DNA of 8,313 bases, from NCBI GenBank assembly GCA_017419465.1, contig JAFOLE010000285.1, positions 1-8,313 on the forward strand, written 5' to 3'. Every line of letters begins with the position of its first letter. The first letter of the stretch is position 1. Origin of the DNA: Solobacterium sp. (GTDB taxonomy: Bacteria; Bacillota_I; Bacilli_A; Erysipelotrichales; Erysipelotrichaceae). A program made the position numbers and the translations under genes. Positions 1 to 5,645 of this stretch are shown here, in pieces. Below the pieces are notes generated by a model. It saw only the letters and a program-made list of their open reading frames with translations. It searched no databases and was not told the DNA's origin.

Positions 1-1
1 A

Positions 2-133
2 AAGACTTCTGCCGCACATGTGCTGAATGTGATGGAAACATTACATCTTTCGTATGAAGCTGCAGTTTCCGCATTGAAGATTCCTGCAGAACTTCAGGAA
101 GCGGTACTGGAAGAAGTTAAGAAGCTTTCGTAA
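2..133 (+). CDS. Small helical protein, 3'-partial (copy 1 of tandem pair)
   Basis: This is the last 43 codons of an open frame that enters from outside the window and stops at the TAA at 131-133. The peptide ends with the residues ELQEAVLEEVKKLS. It aligns without gaps to the last 43 residues of the complete gene at 278-478, with 24 of 43 identical by my count, so it is a paralogue from a tandem duplication. It is rich in Leu, Ala, Glu and Lys and is probably all-helical. A 'hydrophobic-Ser-x-Glu ... Ile-Pro' pattern recalls the C-terminal tails of Rpn/PD-(D/E)XK transposase-like nucleases in Bacillota; that link is inference from memory. Whether the full gene is also about 66 codons or a longer nuclease cannot be seen. 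A strong hairpin follows the stop. Function unknown. Confidence 0.75.
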   Translation, partial: KTSAAHVLNVMETLHLSYEAAVSALKIPAELQEAVLEEVKKLS

Positions 134-208
134 GGATCTCTGTACATCGATATTCAATCCGGGCGGGGAAGCCCCGCCCATTTTCATAATGCACAATACG
201 AATAAACG
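11..208 (+). repeat. Tandem repeat unit, copy 1 (gene end plus 3' region)
   Basis: This matches 356-554 at an offset of 345-346 bp. Positions 80-158 match 425-503 without gaps and with only 4 differences, and 11-34 match 356-379 with 3 differences. Between them, 35-79 versus 380-424 differ at 26 of 45 positions although the alignment stays gap-free. The shared sequence continues through the terminator hairpin and a 14-bp AATACGAATAAACG motif (195-208). Confidence 0.85.
161..184 (+). terminator. Intrinsic terminator of small gene copy 1
   Basis: A perfect 8-bp GC stem (GGGCGGGG 161-168, CCCCGCCC 172-179) closes a 3-nt AAG loop and is followed by ATTTT. The T-run is short, so termination may be partial. 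It lies 27 nt after the stop codon and is repeated almost exactly behind copy 2. Confidence 0.75.
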
Positions 209-277
209 GAATGTATGTTATCATGATTTGGCAATGTTTGTTGCAATCCCCCGGTTAAGAAGCACGAAAGGATAACG

Positions 278-478
278 ATGAAGAGCTTACTGTCAGAAGC
301 AGAGAAGAAAAAGATCCTCGAGAAGAATACAGAAGAAGTTACTGTGAAGAACTATGCCGCATGTGTGCTGAATCTGATGAAGAAAAAGAACATGTCGATT
401 GAGGACATATTTGAAACTTTTGAAATTCCTTCAGAACTTCAGGAAGCGGTACTGGAAGAAATTAAGAAGCTTTCGTAA
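278..478 (+). CDS. Small helical protein of unknown function (copy 2, complete)
   Basis: This is a 66-residue protein. The ATG at 278 follows a GAAAGGA ribosome binding site (266-272) with about 6 nt spacing. The N-terminal 25 residues are highly charged (Lys/Glu runs). Residues 24-66 align to the partial copy upstream, and the C-terminal ELQEAVLEEIKKLS is nearly unchanged. There is no signal peptide, membrane segment or Cys/His metal cluster. The segment around residues 34-52 (MKKKNMSIEDIFETFEIP) resembles the small helical tail that ends many Rpn/PD-(D/E)XK transposase-family nucleases, in which a 'hydrophobic-S-x-E-x-hydrophobic ... IP' pattern is common. No nuclease domain precedes it. 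It may be a stand-alone tail, an antagonist or dominant-negative partner of such a nuclease, or an unrelated small protein. Its own terminator follows. Existence is well supported by the RBS and the duplication; function is unknown. Confidence 0.75.
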   Translation: MKSLLSEAEKKKILEKNTEEVTVKNYAACVLNLMKKKNMSIEDIFETFEIPSELQEAVLEEIKKLS

Positions 479-554
479 GGATCTCTGCGCATCGATATTC
501 AATGAGGGCGGGGAAAGCCCCGCCCAATTTCATAGTGAAGAATACGAATAAACG
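356..554 (+). repeat. Tandem repeat unit, copy 2
   Basis: Partner of 11-208. The two copies share the gene end, the stop codon, a GATCTCTG...CATCGATATTCAAT stretch, the GGGCGGGG hairpin and AATACGAATAAACG (541-554). Further upstream-type sequence (a TTGGCAAT followed by TAAGAAG) occurs both before copy 2 (228-262) and after it (580-600). The duplicated block may therefore include the leader region now placed in front of the flavodoxin gene. Confidence 0.85.
506..530 (+). terminator. Intrinsic terminator of small gene copy 2
   Basis: GGGCGGGG (506-513) pairs perfectly with CCCCGCCC (518-525) across an AAAG loop, followed by AATTT. It is the duplicated counterpart of the hairpin at 161-179, with one extra loop base. 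The short T-run makes it a moderate terminator. It may also shield the mRNA 3' end. Confidence 0.75.
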
Positions 555-579
555 AAATAATGATGTCATGAATATGAGA

Positions 580-608
580 TTGGCAATCATTGCGTAAGAA
601 GAGATAAA
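580..608 (+). promoter_or_regulatory. Putative sigma-A promoter for the flavodoxin gene
   Basis: TTGGCA (580-585, 5 of 6 to TTGACA) and GATAAA (603-608, 4 of 6 to TATAAT) are separated by 17 nt. The predicted transcript would start near 615, giving a leader of about 115 nt before the flavodoxin ATG. A TTGGCA also sits at 228-233 ahead of the small gene, but no good -10 follows it there. Confidence 0.5.
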
Positions 609-660
609 CAACGGAAGGAATCAGGCCAGAAGAGAAAAACAATTATTGCCTCCGAATATG

Positions 661-691
661 TTCTGGCAGAATACATTACGTTCGGGCAGAA
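661..691 (+). repeat. 11-bp direct repeat in flavodoxin leader
   Basis: TTCTGGCAGAA (661-671) and TTCGGGCAGAA (681-691) differ at one base and are spaced 20 bp start to start, about two helical turns. They lie between the putative promoter and the flavodoxin ribosome binding site. They could be paired operator half-sites or chance. The rest of 479-729 holds only the copy-2 terminator, the promoter and this leader; I see no gene in it. Confidence 0.35.
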
Positions 692-729
692 GGAGATTAT
701 CATTTAATCAGAAAAGAGGAATACATATC

Positions 730-1203
730 ATGAGTAAGAAACTGGTTGCTTATTTTTCTGTCAGCGGGGTTACTGAAAAAGTCGCAAAGGAACTGGCAAA
801 GGTGGAAAATGCAGATCTCTTTGCGATTACACCGGTACAGCCCTATACAAAAGAAGACCTTGACTACACAAATCCGAACTCAAGATCATCGGTTGAGATG
901 AAAGATCTGAACTGCCGTCCGGCACTTTCCGCAAAGCTTTCGGAAACCGGATATGATACGGTATTTGTCGGCTTCCCGATCTGGTGGGGCAGAGAACCGA
1001 GTGCAGTGGATACCTTCTTAACCGAAAACGACTTCACCGGCGCGAAGATCATTCCGTTCTGCACTTCCGGAGGAAGCCCGATCGGTTCCACCTGCAAGCG
1101 AATTGCTGAACTCACCGGAGCGGAAACCGAAACCGGACTTCGCATGGGCGGAGATATTTCGGAAGAAGAACTGAAAGTCTGGACTGCCGGTCTCGATCTG
1201 TAA
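730..1203 (+). CDS. Flavodoxin (short-chain, Flavodoxin_4-like)
   Basis: This is a 157-residue single-domain cytoplasmic FMN protein, probably a low-potential one-electron carrier or NAD(P)H:quinone-type flavoprotein. It has the expected order of elements. A beta strand leads into the FMN phosphate loop YFSVSGVTEKVA (residues 8-19, in the place of S-x-T-G-N-T). FPIWWGREPSAV (82-93) supplies the aromatic residue that stacks on the flavin. TSGGSPIGST (112-121) forms the third flavin loop. The frame is open upstream to a TTG at 646, but the ATG at 730 has a good AAGAGGA site (714-720, 9 nt spacing) and the family-like start MSKKLVAYFS, so the extension is rejected. The phosphate loop (SVSGVT) departs from the canonical form, but close variants occur in this subfamily. 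The gene is monocistronic: its own promoter lies upstream and a terminator lies 25 nt after the stop. No redox partner is encoded next to it. Confidence 0.92.
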   Translation: MSKKLVAYFSVSGVTEKVAKELAKVENADLFAITPVQPYTKEDLDYTNPNSRSSVEMKDLNCRPALSAKLSETGYDTVFVGFPIWWGREPSAVDTFLTENDFTGAKIIPFCTSGGSPIGSTCKRIAELTGAETETGLRMGGDISEEELKVWTAGLDL

Positions 1204-1228
1204 TTGCGAAATGATATCACGATACATA

Positions 1229-1254
1229 AAAGAGCGCGGATGCGCTCTTTCTTT
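1229..1254. terminator. Bidirectional terminator between convergent genes
   Basis: AAAGAGCGC (1229-1237) pairs perfectly with GCGCTCTTT (1242-1250) across GGAT. On the plus strand the stem runs into TTTCTTT; on the minus strand it runs into CTCTTTTATG. It lies between the flavodoxin stop (1203) and the hydrolase stop (1258) and should serve both. Confidence 0.85.
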
Positions 1255-1257
1255 CGG

Positions 1258-1875
1258 TCAATGCGTATTCCAGTATTCCCGTGCTTCTTCGAGAGTCGTT
1301 TCATCCCGATGACCGGTCAGAACGCGGTAATTTCCTTGCAGATCCCCCAGCATTCTCCGGATCGACGCAATCAGTTTCTCTTCATCGCCGCCGGGGAGTG
1401 TGGTTTTCCCGTGTCCGTTTTTTAACAGGGTATCACCGCTGAATATCACATCCTTCACGATCACAGCCATGGATCCGTCGGTATGGCCCGGCATGGCGTA
1501 AAAGCGAAGCTTCAGTTCATCCAGCCAGAGCTCATCGCCTTCCTGAATCAGGATATCCGGAGATAAGGGCTGAAAAGGAACCGTCACATACGGGCGGTCA
1601 TTGATCAGATCCGGATGAACAAGCCGTTCCGCATCGATTTTTGAAATGATGACCGGCACATGGAATGTATCCCGAACTTCCTTCAGCGCAAGTACATGAT
1701 CTGCGTGTCCGTGGGTGATGAAGATGTATTTCAGGGTCACACCGCTGTCATTGACCCATTGGATGATCTGATCTGCGGCATCTGCCGGATCAATCAGAAC
1801 AGCGTTGTTTTTCTCACTGATCAGAAGATATACATTGGTGATGCAGGGTCCGATGACCCGCTGTTCAATACGCAT
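1258..1875 (-). CDS. Metallo-beta-lactamase-fold hydrolase, glyoxalase II-like
   Basis: This is a 205-residue cytoplasmic enzyme of the YcbL/YqgX-type branch of the MBL superfamily. It probably hydrolyses a thioester such as S-lactoyl-thiol in aldehyde detoxification; the exact substrate is not readable from sequence. All metal ligands are present: THGHADH (residues 54-60, H55/H57/D59/H60), PGHTDGS (129-135, H131), SGDTL (146-150, D148) and TGHRDETT (187-194, H189). The GPCITNVYLL start (9-18) and LIDPAD (27-32) are typical of the family. The length is normal (about 205-215), and the C-terminal substrate domain of classical glyoxalase II is absent, as usual for this branch. The ATG at 1875 has GAAGG (1884-1888) 8 nt upstream. 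It lies alone between divergent and convergent neighbours. It is not a flavodiiron protein half, because the first motif is H-x-H-x-D-H rather than H-x-E-x-D-H. Confidence 0.93.
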   Translation of the reverse strand: MRIEQRVIGPCITNVYLLISEKNNAVLIDPADAADQIIQWVNDSGVTLKYIFITHGHADHVLALKEVRDTFHVPVIISKIDAERLVHPDLINDRPYVTVPFQPLSPDILIQEGDELWLDELKLRFYAMPGHTDGSMAVIVKDVIFSGDTLLKNGHGKTTLPGGDEEKLIASIRRMLGDLQGNYRVLTGHRDETTLEEAREYWNTH

Positions 1876-2008
1876 GTTGAGTGCCTTCGGACAATAGGAT
1901 ATCTGTATGCATTATGACGGAAAGTGCAATGAAGGAAAAGGGAACTGCCTGAAGAAAAAACAGGGCATGCGCTCAGAGAGACACCGCGTTTCCGCGTGGT
2001 ATGCAATG

Positions 2009-2014
2009 TATAAT
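2009..2014 (+). promoter_or_regulatory. Putative -10 box for the PP2C phosphatase gene
   Basis: A perfect TATAAT at 2009-2014, about 90 nt ahead of the chosen start codon. No convincing -35 is present 16-18 nt upstream (GCGTTT at 1986-1991). An imperfect GC-rich inverted sequence (1981-2000) occupies that space, so a regulator might substitute for it. The TATAAT overlaps the most upstream in-frame ATG codons, which argues against translation starting there. Confidence 0.45.
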
Positions 2015-2093
2015 GAAAACAGTGAAAATACGTAAGTTCATCAATCAGCTGAGATTTTACGGAGCTGCAGAATCAGAGATGCAGATCAGTGAT

Positions 2094-2098
2094 AAGGG
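2094..2098 (+). promoter_or_regulatory. Ribosome binding site fixing the phosphatase start
   Basis: AAGGG (2094-2098) lies 7 nt before the ATG at 2106. The in-frame ATGs at 2001 and 2013 have no such site and overlap the putative -10 box. The start at 2106 gives the basic, membrane-anchor N-terminus typical of the family. Confidence 0.7.
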
Positions 2099-2105
2099 AA
2101 AGAAT

Positions 2106-3848
2106 ATGGCAAAGAAGGTAAGGAAGAAACGACATCGCCGGCTGTCATTGCGGATGTTCAAAGTCATCACATGGATGGTTTTCATCGCGACATTGCTGGG
2201 AATCGTAAACAGTACGGTACATTCTACCTACATCCTGTTCCGTGACTGGATTGTTCAGGGCGAAACCGTAGCGCAGTCTGCCGCAGGCGCAATCGACCAT
2301 GAAAAGGCAAAGCAGCTTTCGGACGCAATTCTCTCGAAACAGGCGGAATCCCTTCGGGCAGATGCCGCATCGGATGAAGCGTATGCTGATGCGCTGCGGG
2401 CGTATCTTGATTCTGAGGGACTGACGGAGTCGATGAACCGGCTGACGAGTCTGCTCACCCGTGTGGAACAGACTGCACTGACGGATGAAGCGATGCTGTT
2501 TTCCTGTAATGAAAACTCCTGCCGCTGCGTTGCCGCAAGTGAAGAAAAACAATCTGCACTTGGAAGTACAAAAGTTATGAAAGTCGCACCGGTCAGTGCC
2601 GGCAGTGATATTAACTACGCGATTACCGATGAAGAAGACGGGACTCCGAAGATTTACAGTTTCGTGCCGCTGGAGGAAGGCACAGCGGAATATGAAATGC
2701 TGTATGTTGGGTGCGCACGCAATGTGCGTCCGCTTCTGAAGGAAGCCGGCGGATACATCCTGAATATGGGCAGTTACCTGCTTGCGGTGACCGCAATCTG
2801 CGCACTGCTTGGATTCCTGCTTACCCGGCAGATGTTTGCGGCGCCGATCCTGAAGGTGAAAAAAGCGGCGGAAGAATTCCGCGCTTCCAACTCTGTCGAT
2901 CAGTCGGCCAAACCGATCCGTCCGAATGTAAAGACCCGGGATGAAATCGAAGATCTCAGTGATTCCCTTTATGATCTGGAAACCAGTGTTGTGGAAACAC
3001 AGGAAAAGCTCCGGGAGGAATACATTGAAAAAGGACGGATCAGTGAACAGCTGTCCATTGCCTCGGGAATTCAGAATGGTGTGCTTCCGACGGATTTCCC
3101 GAAAAATACCCAGTATGAACTGTATGCGCTGATGCATCCGGCACGTCAGGTCGGCGGTGACTTCTATGACTTCTTCCTGACGGATGATAAGGAACATCTT
3201 GTCATGGTGATCGGTGACGTATCCGACAAGGGTATTCCGGCAGCGCTGTTCATGATGGCCGGAAAGACAACCGTGCGTTCGGTTGTCATGAATGAACGGG
3301 ATCCGGCAAAGGTTCTCGTCCAGGTGAACAACACCCTGTATGAACAGAACCCCATGAGCATGTTCATCACGATCTGGATCGGTATTCTGAATCTGAATAC
3401 CGGTGTCATGAATACCGCAAGTGCCGGCCATGAGTATCCGTTCATGGCACTGGAAGGCAGACCGTTTGAACAGATCAACGATATTCACGGTCTGGTGGTC
3501 GGAGAACTTCCGAACATGAAATACAAGACCTGTACCTATCAGCTCCATAAGGGCGACCGTGTATTTGTATATACCGACGGCGCAACCGATGCGATGAATA
3601 CCGCCGAAGAACAGATCGGCACGAAGCAGCTGCTCGAGATCGTACAGTCTGAGGCACATAATGAAACAGCGAAGGATCTCTCCCTCGCTGTCAAAGAACG
3701 GATTGATACCTTCTCCGAAGGCATGGCGCAGTTCGATGATATTACGATTCTCTCACTGACCTGGTTCGGCCCGTCAAAACCGGCAGAAGCACCTTCCGGC
3801 TCCATGCATGAAACCGCCGAACTGAAAGGTGATTTACTGCAGCTCTAA
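2106..3848 (+). CDS. Membrane-bound sensor HAMP-PP2C serine phosphatase (RsbU/SpoIIE family)
   Basis: A 580-residue sensor phosphatase. A basic N-terminus (residues 1-16) leads into membrane helix 1 (about 17-36). An extracytoplasmic region (about 37-218) contains C134, C139, C141 and C203. Membrane helix 2 (about 219-241) is followed by a HAMP/coiled-coil segment (about 242-320). The PP2C domain (about 325-553) has its metal-binding motifs intact: VGGDFYDFF (349-357), GDVSDKGIPAALFM (370-383), SAGHEYP (439-445), YTDGATDA (489-496) and FDDITIL (543-549). Family members dephosphorylate an anti-anti-sigma STAS protein so that it captures an anti-sigma kinase, coupling an external signal to a stress or developmental sigma factor. 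The recognisable RsbU-type order supports that role, but no RsbV/RsbW-like partner is encoded here, so the target is unknown. A hydrophilic tail (554-580) follows the catalytic domain. The reading frame is open upstream to an ATG at 2001 (35 more residues), rejected on RBS evidence. The stop overlaps the convergent ade gene. Confidence 0.92.
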   Translation: MAKKVRKKRHRRLSLRMFKVITWMVFIATLLGIVNSTVHSTYILFRDWIVQGETVAQSAAGAIDHEKAKQLSDAILSKQAESLRADAASDEAYADALRAYLDSEGLTESMNRLTSLLTRVEQTALTDEAMLFSCNENSCRCVAASEEKQSALGSTKVMKVAPVSAGSDINYAITDEEDGTPKIYSFVPLEEGTAEYEMLYVGCARNVRPLLKEAGGYILNMGSYLLAVTAICALLGFLLTRQMFAAPILKVKKAAEEFRASNSVDQSAKPIRPNVKTRDEIEDLSDSLYDLETSVVETQEKLREEYIEKGRISEQLSIASGIQNGVLPTDFPKNTQYELYALMHPARQVGGDFYDFFLTDDKEHLVMVIGDVSDKGIPAALFMMAGKTTVRSVVMNERDPAKVLVQVNNTLYEQNPMSMFITIWIGILNLNTGVMNTASAGHEYPFMALEGRPFEQINDIHGLVVGELPNMKYKTCTYQLHKGDRVFVYTDGATDAMNTAEEQIGTKQLLEIVQSEAHNETAKDLSLAVKERIDTFSEGMAQFDDITILSLTWFGPSKPAEAPSGSMHETAELKGDLLQL

Positions 3849-5602
3849 TCCGCAAATACAGGGATCAGCTTCTGTGTGATACCGTCCGCAAGTCCCATGT
3901 CCGTAATGATGACGCCGGGCAGCGCGGTGAGTGACATCAGGCTGATTGCCTGCAGGTTAGCGTCCTGCTTCATCACTTCATAGTAGGTATTCCGGAAGCG
4001 TGTCAGCTCTTCATTGACTTCATCCGCAGGTTTGTCGGACATGAGTCCGGCAACCGGCAGAGGAAGGATACTGCGGAGTTCTCCGTTTACGGCCAGGGCC
4101 ATACCGCCGCCGGCTTCTTCCAGCTGTCTGAGAACCACGAAGGCATCTTCGTGGTTTTTATATACGAGAATCAGATTATGGGAGTCATGCGAAATCGTGC
4201 AGCCAAGCGCGCCTTCCTTCAGACCGAAGTCCTTCATGACACCGATGGTTTTGGATTGGAGACCGTGCCGGTTGATGACGCATACATAGGCAAGATCATC
4301 CCGTTCCTCCAGCGAAACGACGCCGGCCTTGACCGGCAGCCGCATCGGCTCAATATGCCGGATGATATTTCCGCTGTCTTCAGGAACCATGACATTTACC
4401 GTGACACTGTCACGCTGATCACATGTAAGCAGAAGATCCTTTGCGGAGGTAATCCACTGCGTATGTACGGTATTTTCAAACGGTTCCCCAGGCACATAGG
4501 CACTGCCAAGATAAACTCCGTTTTCCGCGACGAGTTCTCCGTCTGCGAATACCTTTGCGGGCATCTCCCCATCGAGTGCGTCAACCAGCTGAAAGTCCGC
4601 ATGATATCCGGGCGCAATGGCTCCGACATCTTTCAGACGTTCTTCCCGTGCACCGTTGAGGGTCGCCATCCGGATGGCGTCCACCGGATCGGCACCGTAA
4701 CGGATCGCCTGGCGCACGAGGTTGTTCATATGACCGACGGTAAGCAGATCACCTACATGCACGTCATCGGTACAGAAGGAAATATGGTCATGGTATTTCA
4801 CGCGCGGGAATGCCTTGGACAGTTCCTTGAAGTTATCCACCAGGGACGAAGACTTCAGATCGGTAAACATGCCGCGGCGCAGCCGTTCAACCACTTCGTC
4901 TGCCTCTGAAGTCTCATGATCGCTTTCAATTCCGGAAAGGGCATAGGCATCAAGTCCTGCGCCGGACAGTTTCGGACAGTGTCCCTGCAGGAATGCGCCT
5001 TTGGACACACCCGCCTCGATGATGTCATGCATGCGTGCGGAACCGGTGATGACACCGACGAAGTCCATGATCTCCGCAACGCCGGTGACGTTTTCCATAT
5101 CGAGAATCTCGGCGATTTCCTCAGCCGTGAAACTGGCTCCGGCGTGTTCGATTCCGACGACTGCCGGAACACAGGAGGAAGCCATCGCATACTGACGCTG
5201 CGGGGTTTTATTTCCGTTTTCAATCATGAAGCGGATACCGGGAATGCCGAGGACATTTCCGATTTCATGCGGGTCGTGATTGATCGTTGTGGTTCCCCAT
5301 GGCAGCGCAATCCGCGCAAAGTTCTCCGGTATCAACATTGTGCTTTCAATATGCATATGCGTATCCACATATCCCGGAATCAGATACCGGCCTTCGCCGT
5401 CAATGACTTCCGCTGCCGGTTTTCCCGGTGCGTCCTGCGCAGTGCGTACGCGGATGACATAACCGTTAAAGATATCCACTTCTGCAGGATAAATCTCACC
5501 GGTGAATACATTGACGAACTGGATGTTTGTCACGGTTTTGTCGCAGGGGAGTTCTCCCATGGCAACTTTGATCAGGTTCAGCTTTTCTTCTTTTGTCTTC
5601 AT
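3845..5602 (-). CDS. ade: Adenine deaminase
   Basis: A 585-residue cytoplasmic amidohydrolase that converts adenine to hypoxanthine and ammonia in purine salvage. The length is normal for the bacterial Ade family (about 580). Visible motifs in order: PGYVDTHMHIEST (residues 76-88, metal ligands H82 and H84), NHDPHEIGNV (108-117), GHCPKLSG (207-214, H208), SGIESDHETS (223-232, H229), HDHISFCTDD (271-280) and DPVDAIRMATLNGA (305-318). The C-terminal Ade domain includes GCTISHDSHNL (467-477). One segment is odd. Where I recall an R-E-G-S or R-E-S-S motif after the LRxGM stretch, this protein reads LRRGMFTDLKSSS (241-253), lacking the acidic residue, so substrate preference may differ. The ATG at 5602 is preceded by GAAAGG (5613-5618). 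The gene lies 43 nt downstream of the DUF3810 gene on the same strand, probably in one operon. No terminator is visible at its 3' end, which overlaps the phosphatase stop by 4 bp. Confidence 0.95.
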   Translation of the reverse strand: MKTKEEKLNLIKVAMGELPCDKTVTNIQFVNVFTGEIYPAEVDIFNGYVIRVRTAQDAPGKPAAEVIDGEGRYLIPGYVDTHMHIESTMLIPENFARIALPWGTTTINHDPHEIGNVLGIPGIRFMIENGNKTPQRQYAMASSCVPAVVGIEHAGASFTAEEIAEILDMENVTGVAEIMDFVGVITGSARMHDIIEAGVSKGAFLQGHCPKLSGAGLDAYALSGIESDHETSEADEVVERLRRGMFTDLKSSSLVDNFKELSKAFPRVKYHDHISFCTDDVHVGDLLTVGHMNNLVRQAIRYGADPVDAIRMATLNGAREERLKDVGAIAPGYHADFQLVDALDGEMPAKVFADGELVAENGVYLGSAYVPGEPFENTVHTQWITSAKDLLLTCDQRDSVTVNVMVPEDSGNIIRHIEPMRLPVKAGVVSLEERDDLAYVCVINRHGLQSKTIGVMKDFGLKEGALGCTISHDSHNLILVYKNHEDAFVVLRQLEEAGGGMALAVNGELRSILPLPVAGLMSDKPADEVNEELTRFRNTYYEVMKQDANLQAISLMSLTALPGVIITDMGLADGITQKLIPVFAD

Positions 5603-5645
5603 GGATGCTTGTCCTTTCTGTATTGATAAGTGATAGCACAGAATG

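Noticed and set aside
161..525. The two identical GC hairpins as a CRISPR or REP-type array.
   Set aside because: There are only two copies, each right behind a gene copy. They are explained as duplicated terminators.
646..729. N-terminal extension of the flavodoxin from a TTG start.
   Set aside because: The extension is not flavodoxin-like, and the ATG at 730 has a good RBS and the standard N-terminus.
730..1875. Flavodoxin and MBL-fold hydrolase as a split flavodiiron (FprA-type) pair.
   Set aside because: The genes are convergent with a terminator between them, and the hydrolase has the glyoxalase-type H-x-H-x-D-H motif instead of the flavodiiron H-x-E-x-D-H.
1981..2000. GC-rich inverted sequence before the phosphatase promoter as a terminator or operator.
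   Set aside because: The pairing is imperfect and short with no T-run; only CGCG/CGCG pairs cleanly, so it is not reported as a feature.
2001..2105. 35-residue N-terminal extension of the phosphatase.
   Set aside because: The upstream ATGs overlap a TATAAT box and lack an RBS, whereas the ATG at 2106 has AAGGG at 7 nt.
2145..3659. A 504-codon open frame on the minus strand inside the phosphatase gene.
   Set aside because: It is antisense to a gene with complete PP2C motifs, has no ribosome binding site, and its Cys/His/Arg-rich composition is typical of reverse-complement coding sequence. It shows no domain.
4151..5626. Long plus-strand open frames (252 and 236 codons) antisense to ade.
   Set aside because: They mirror the conserved adenine deaminase reading frame, and neither contains recognisable motifs or a plausible start site.
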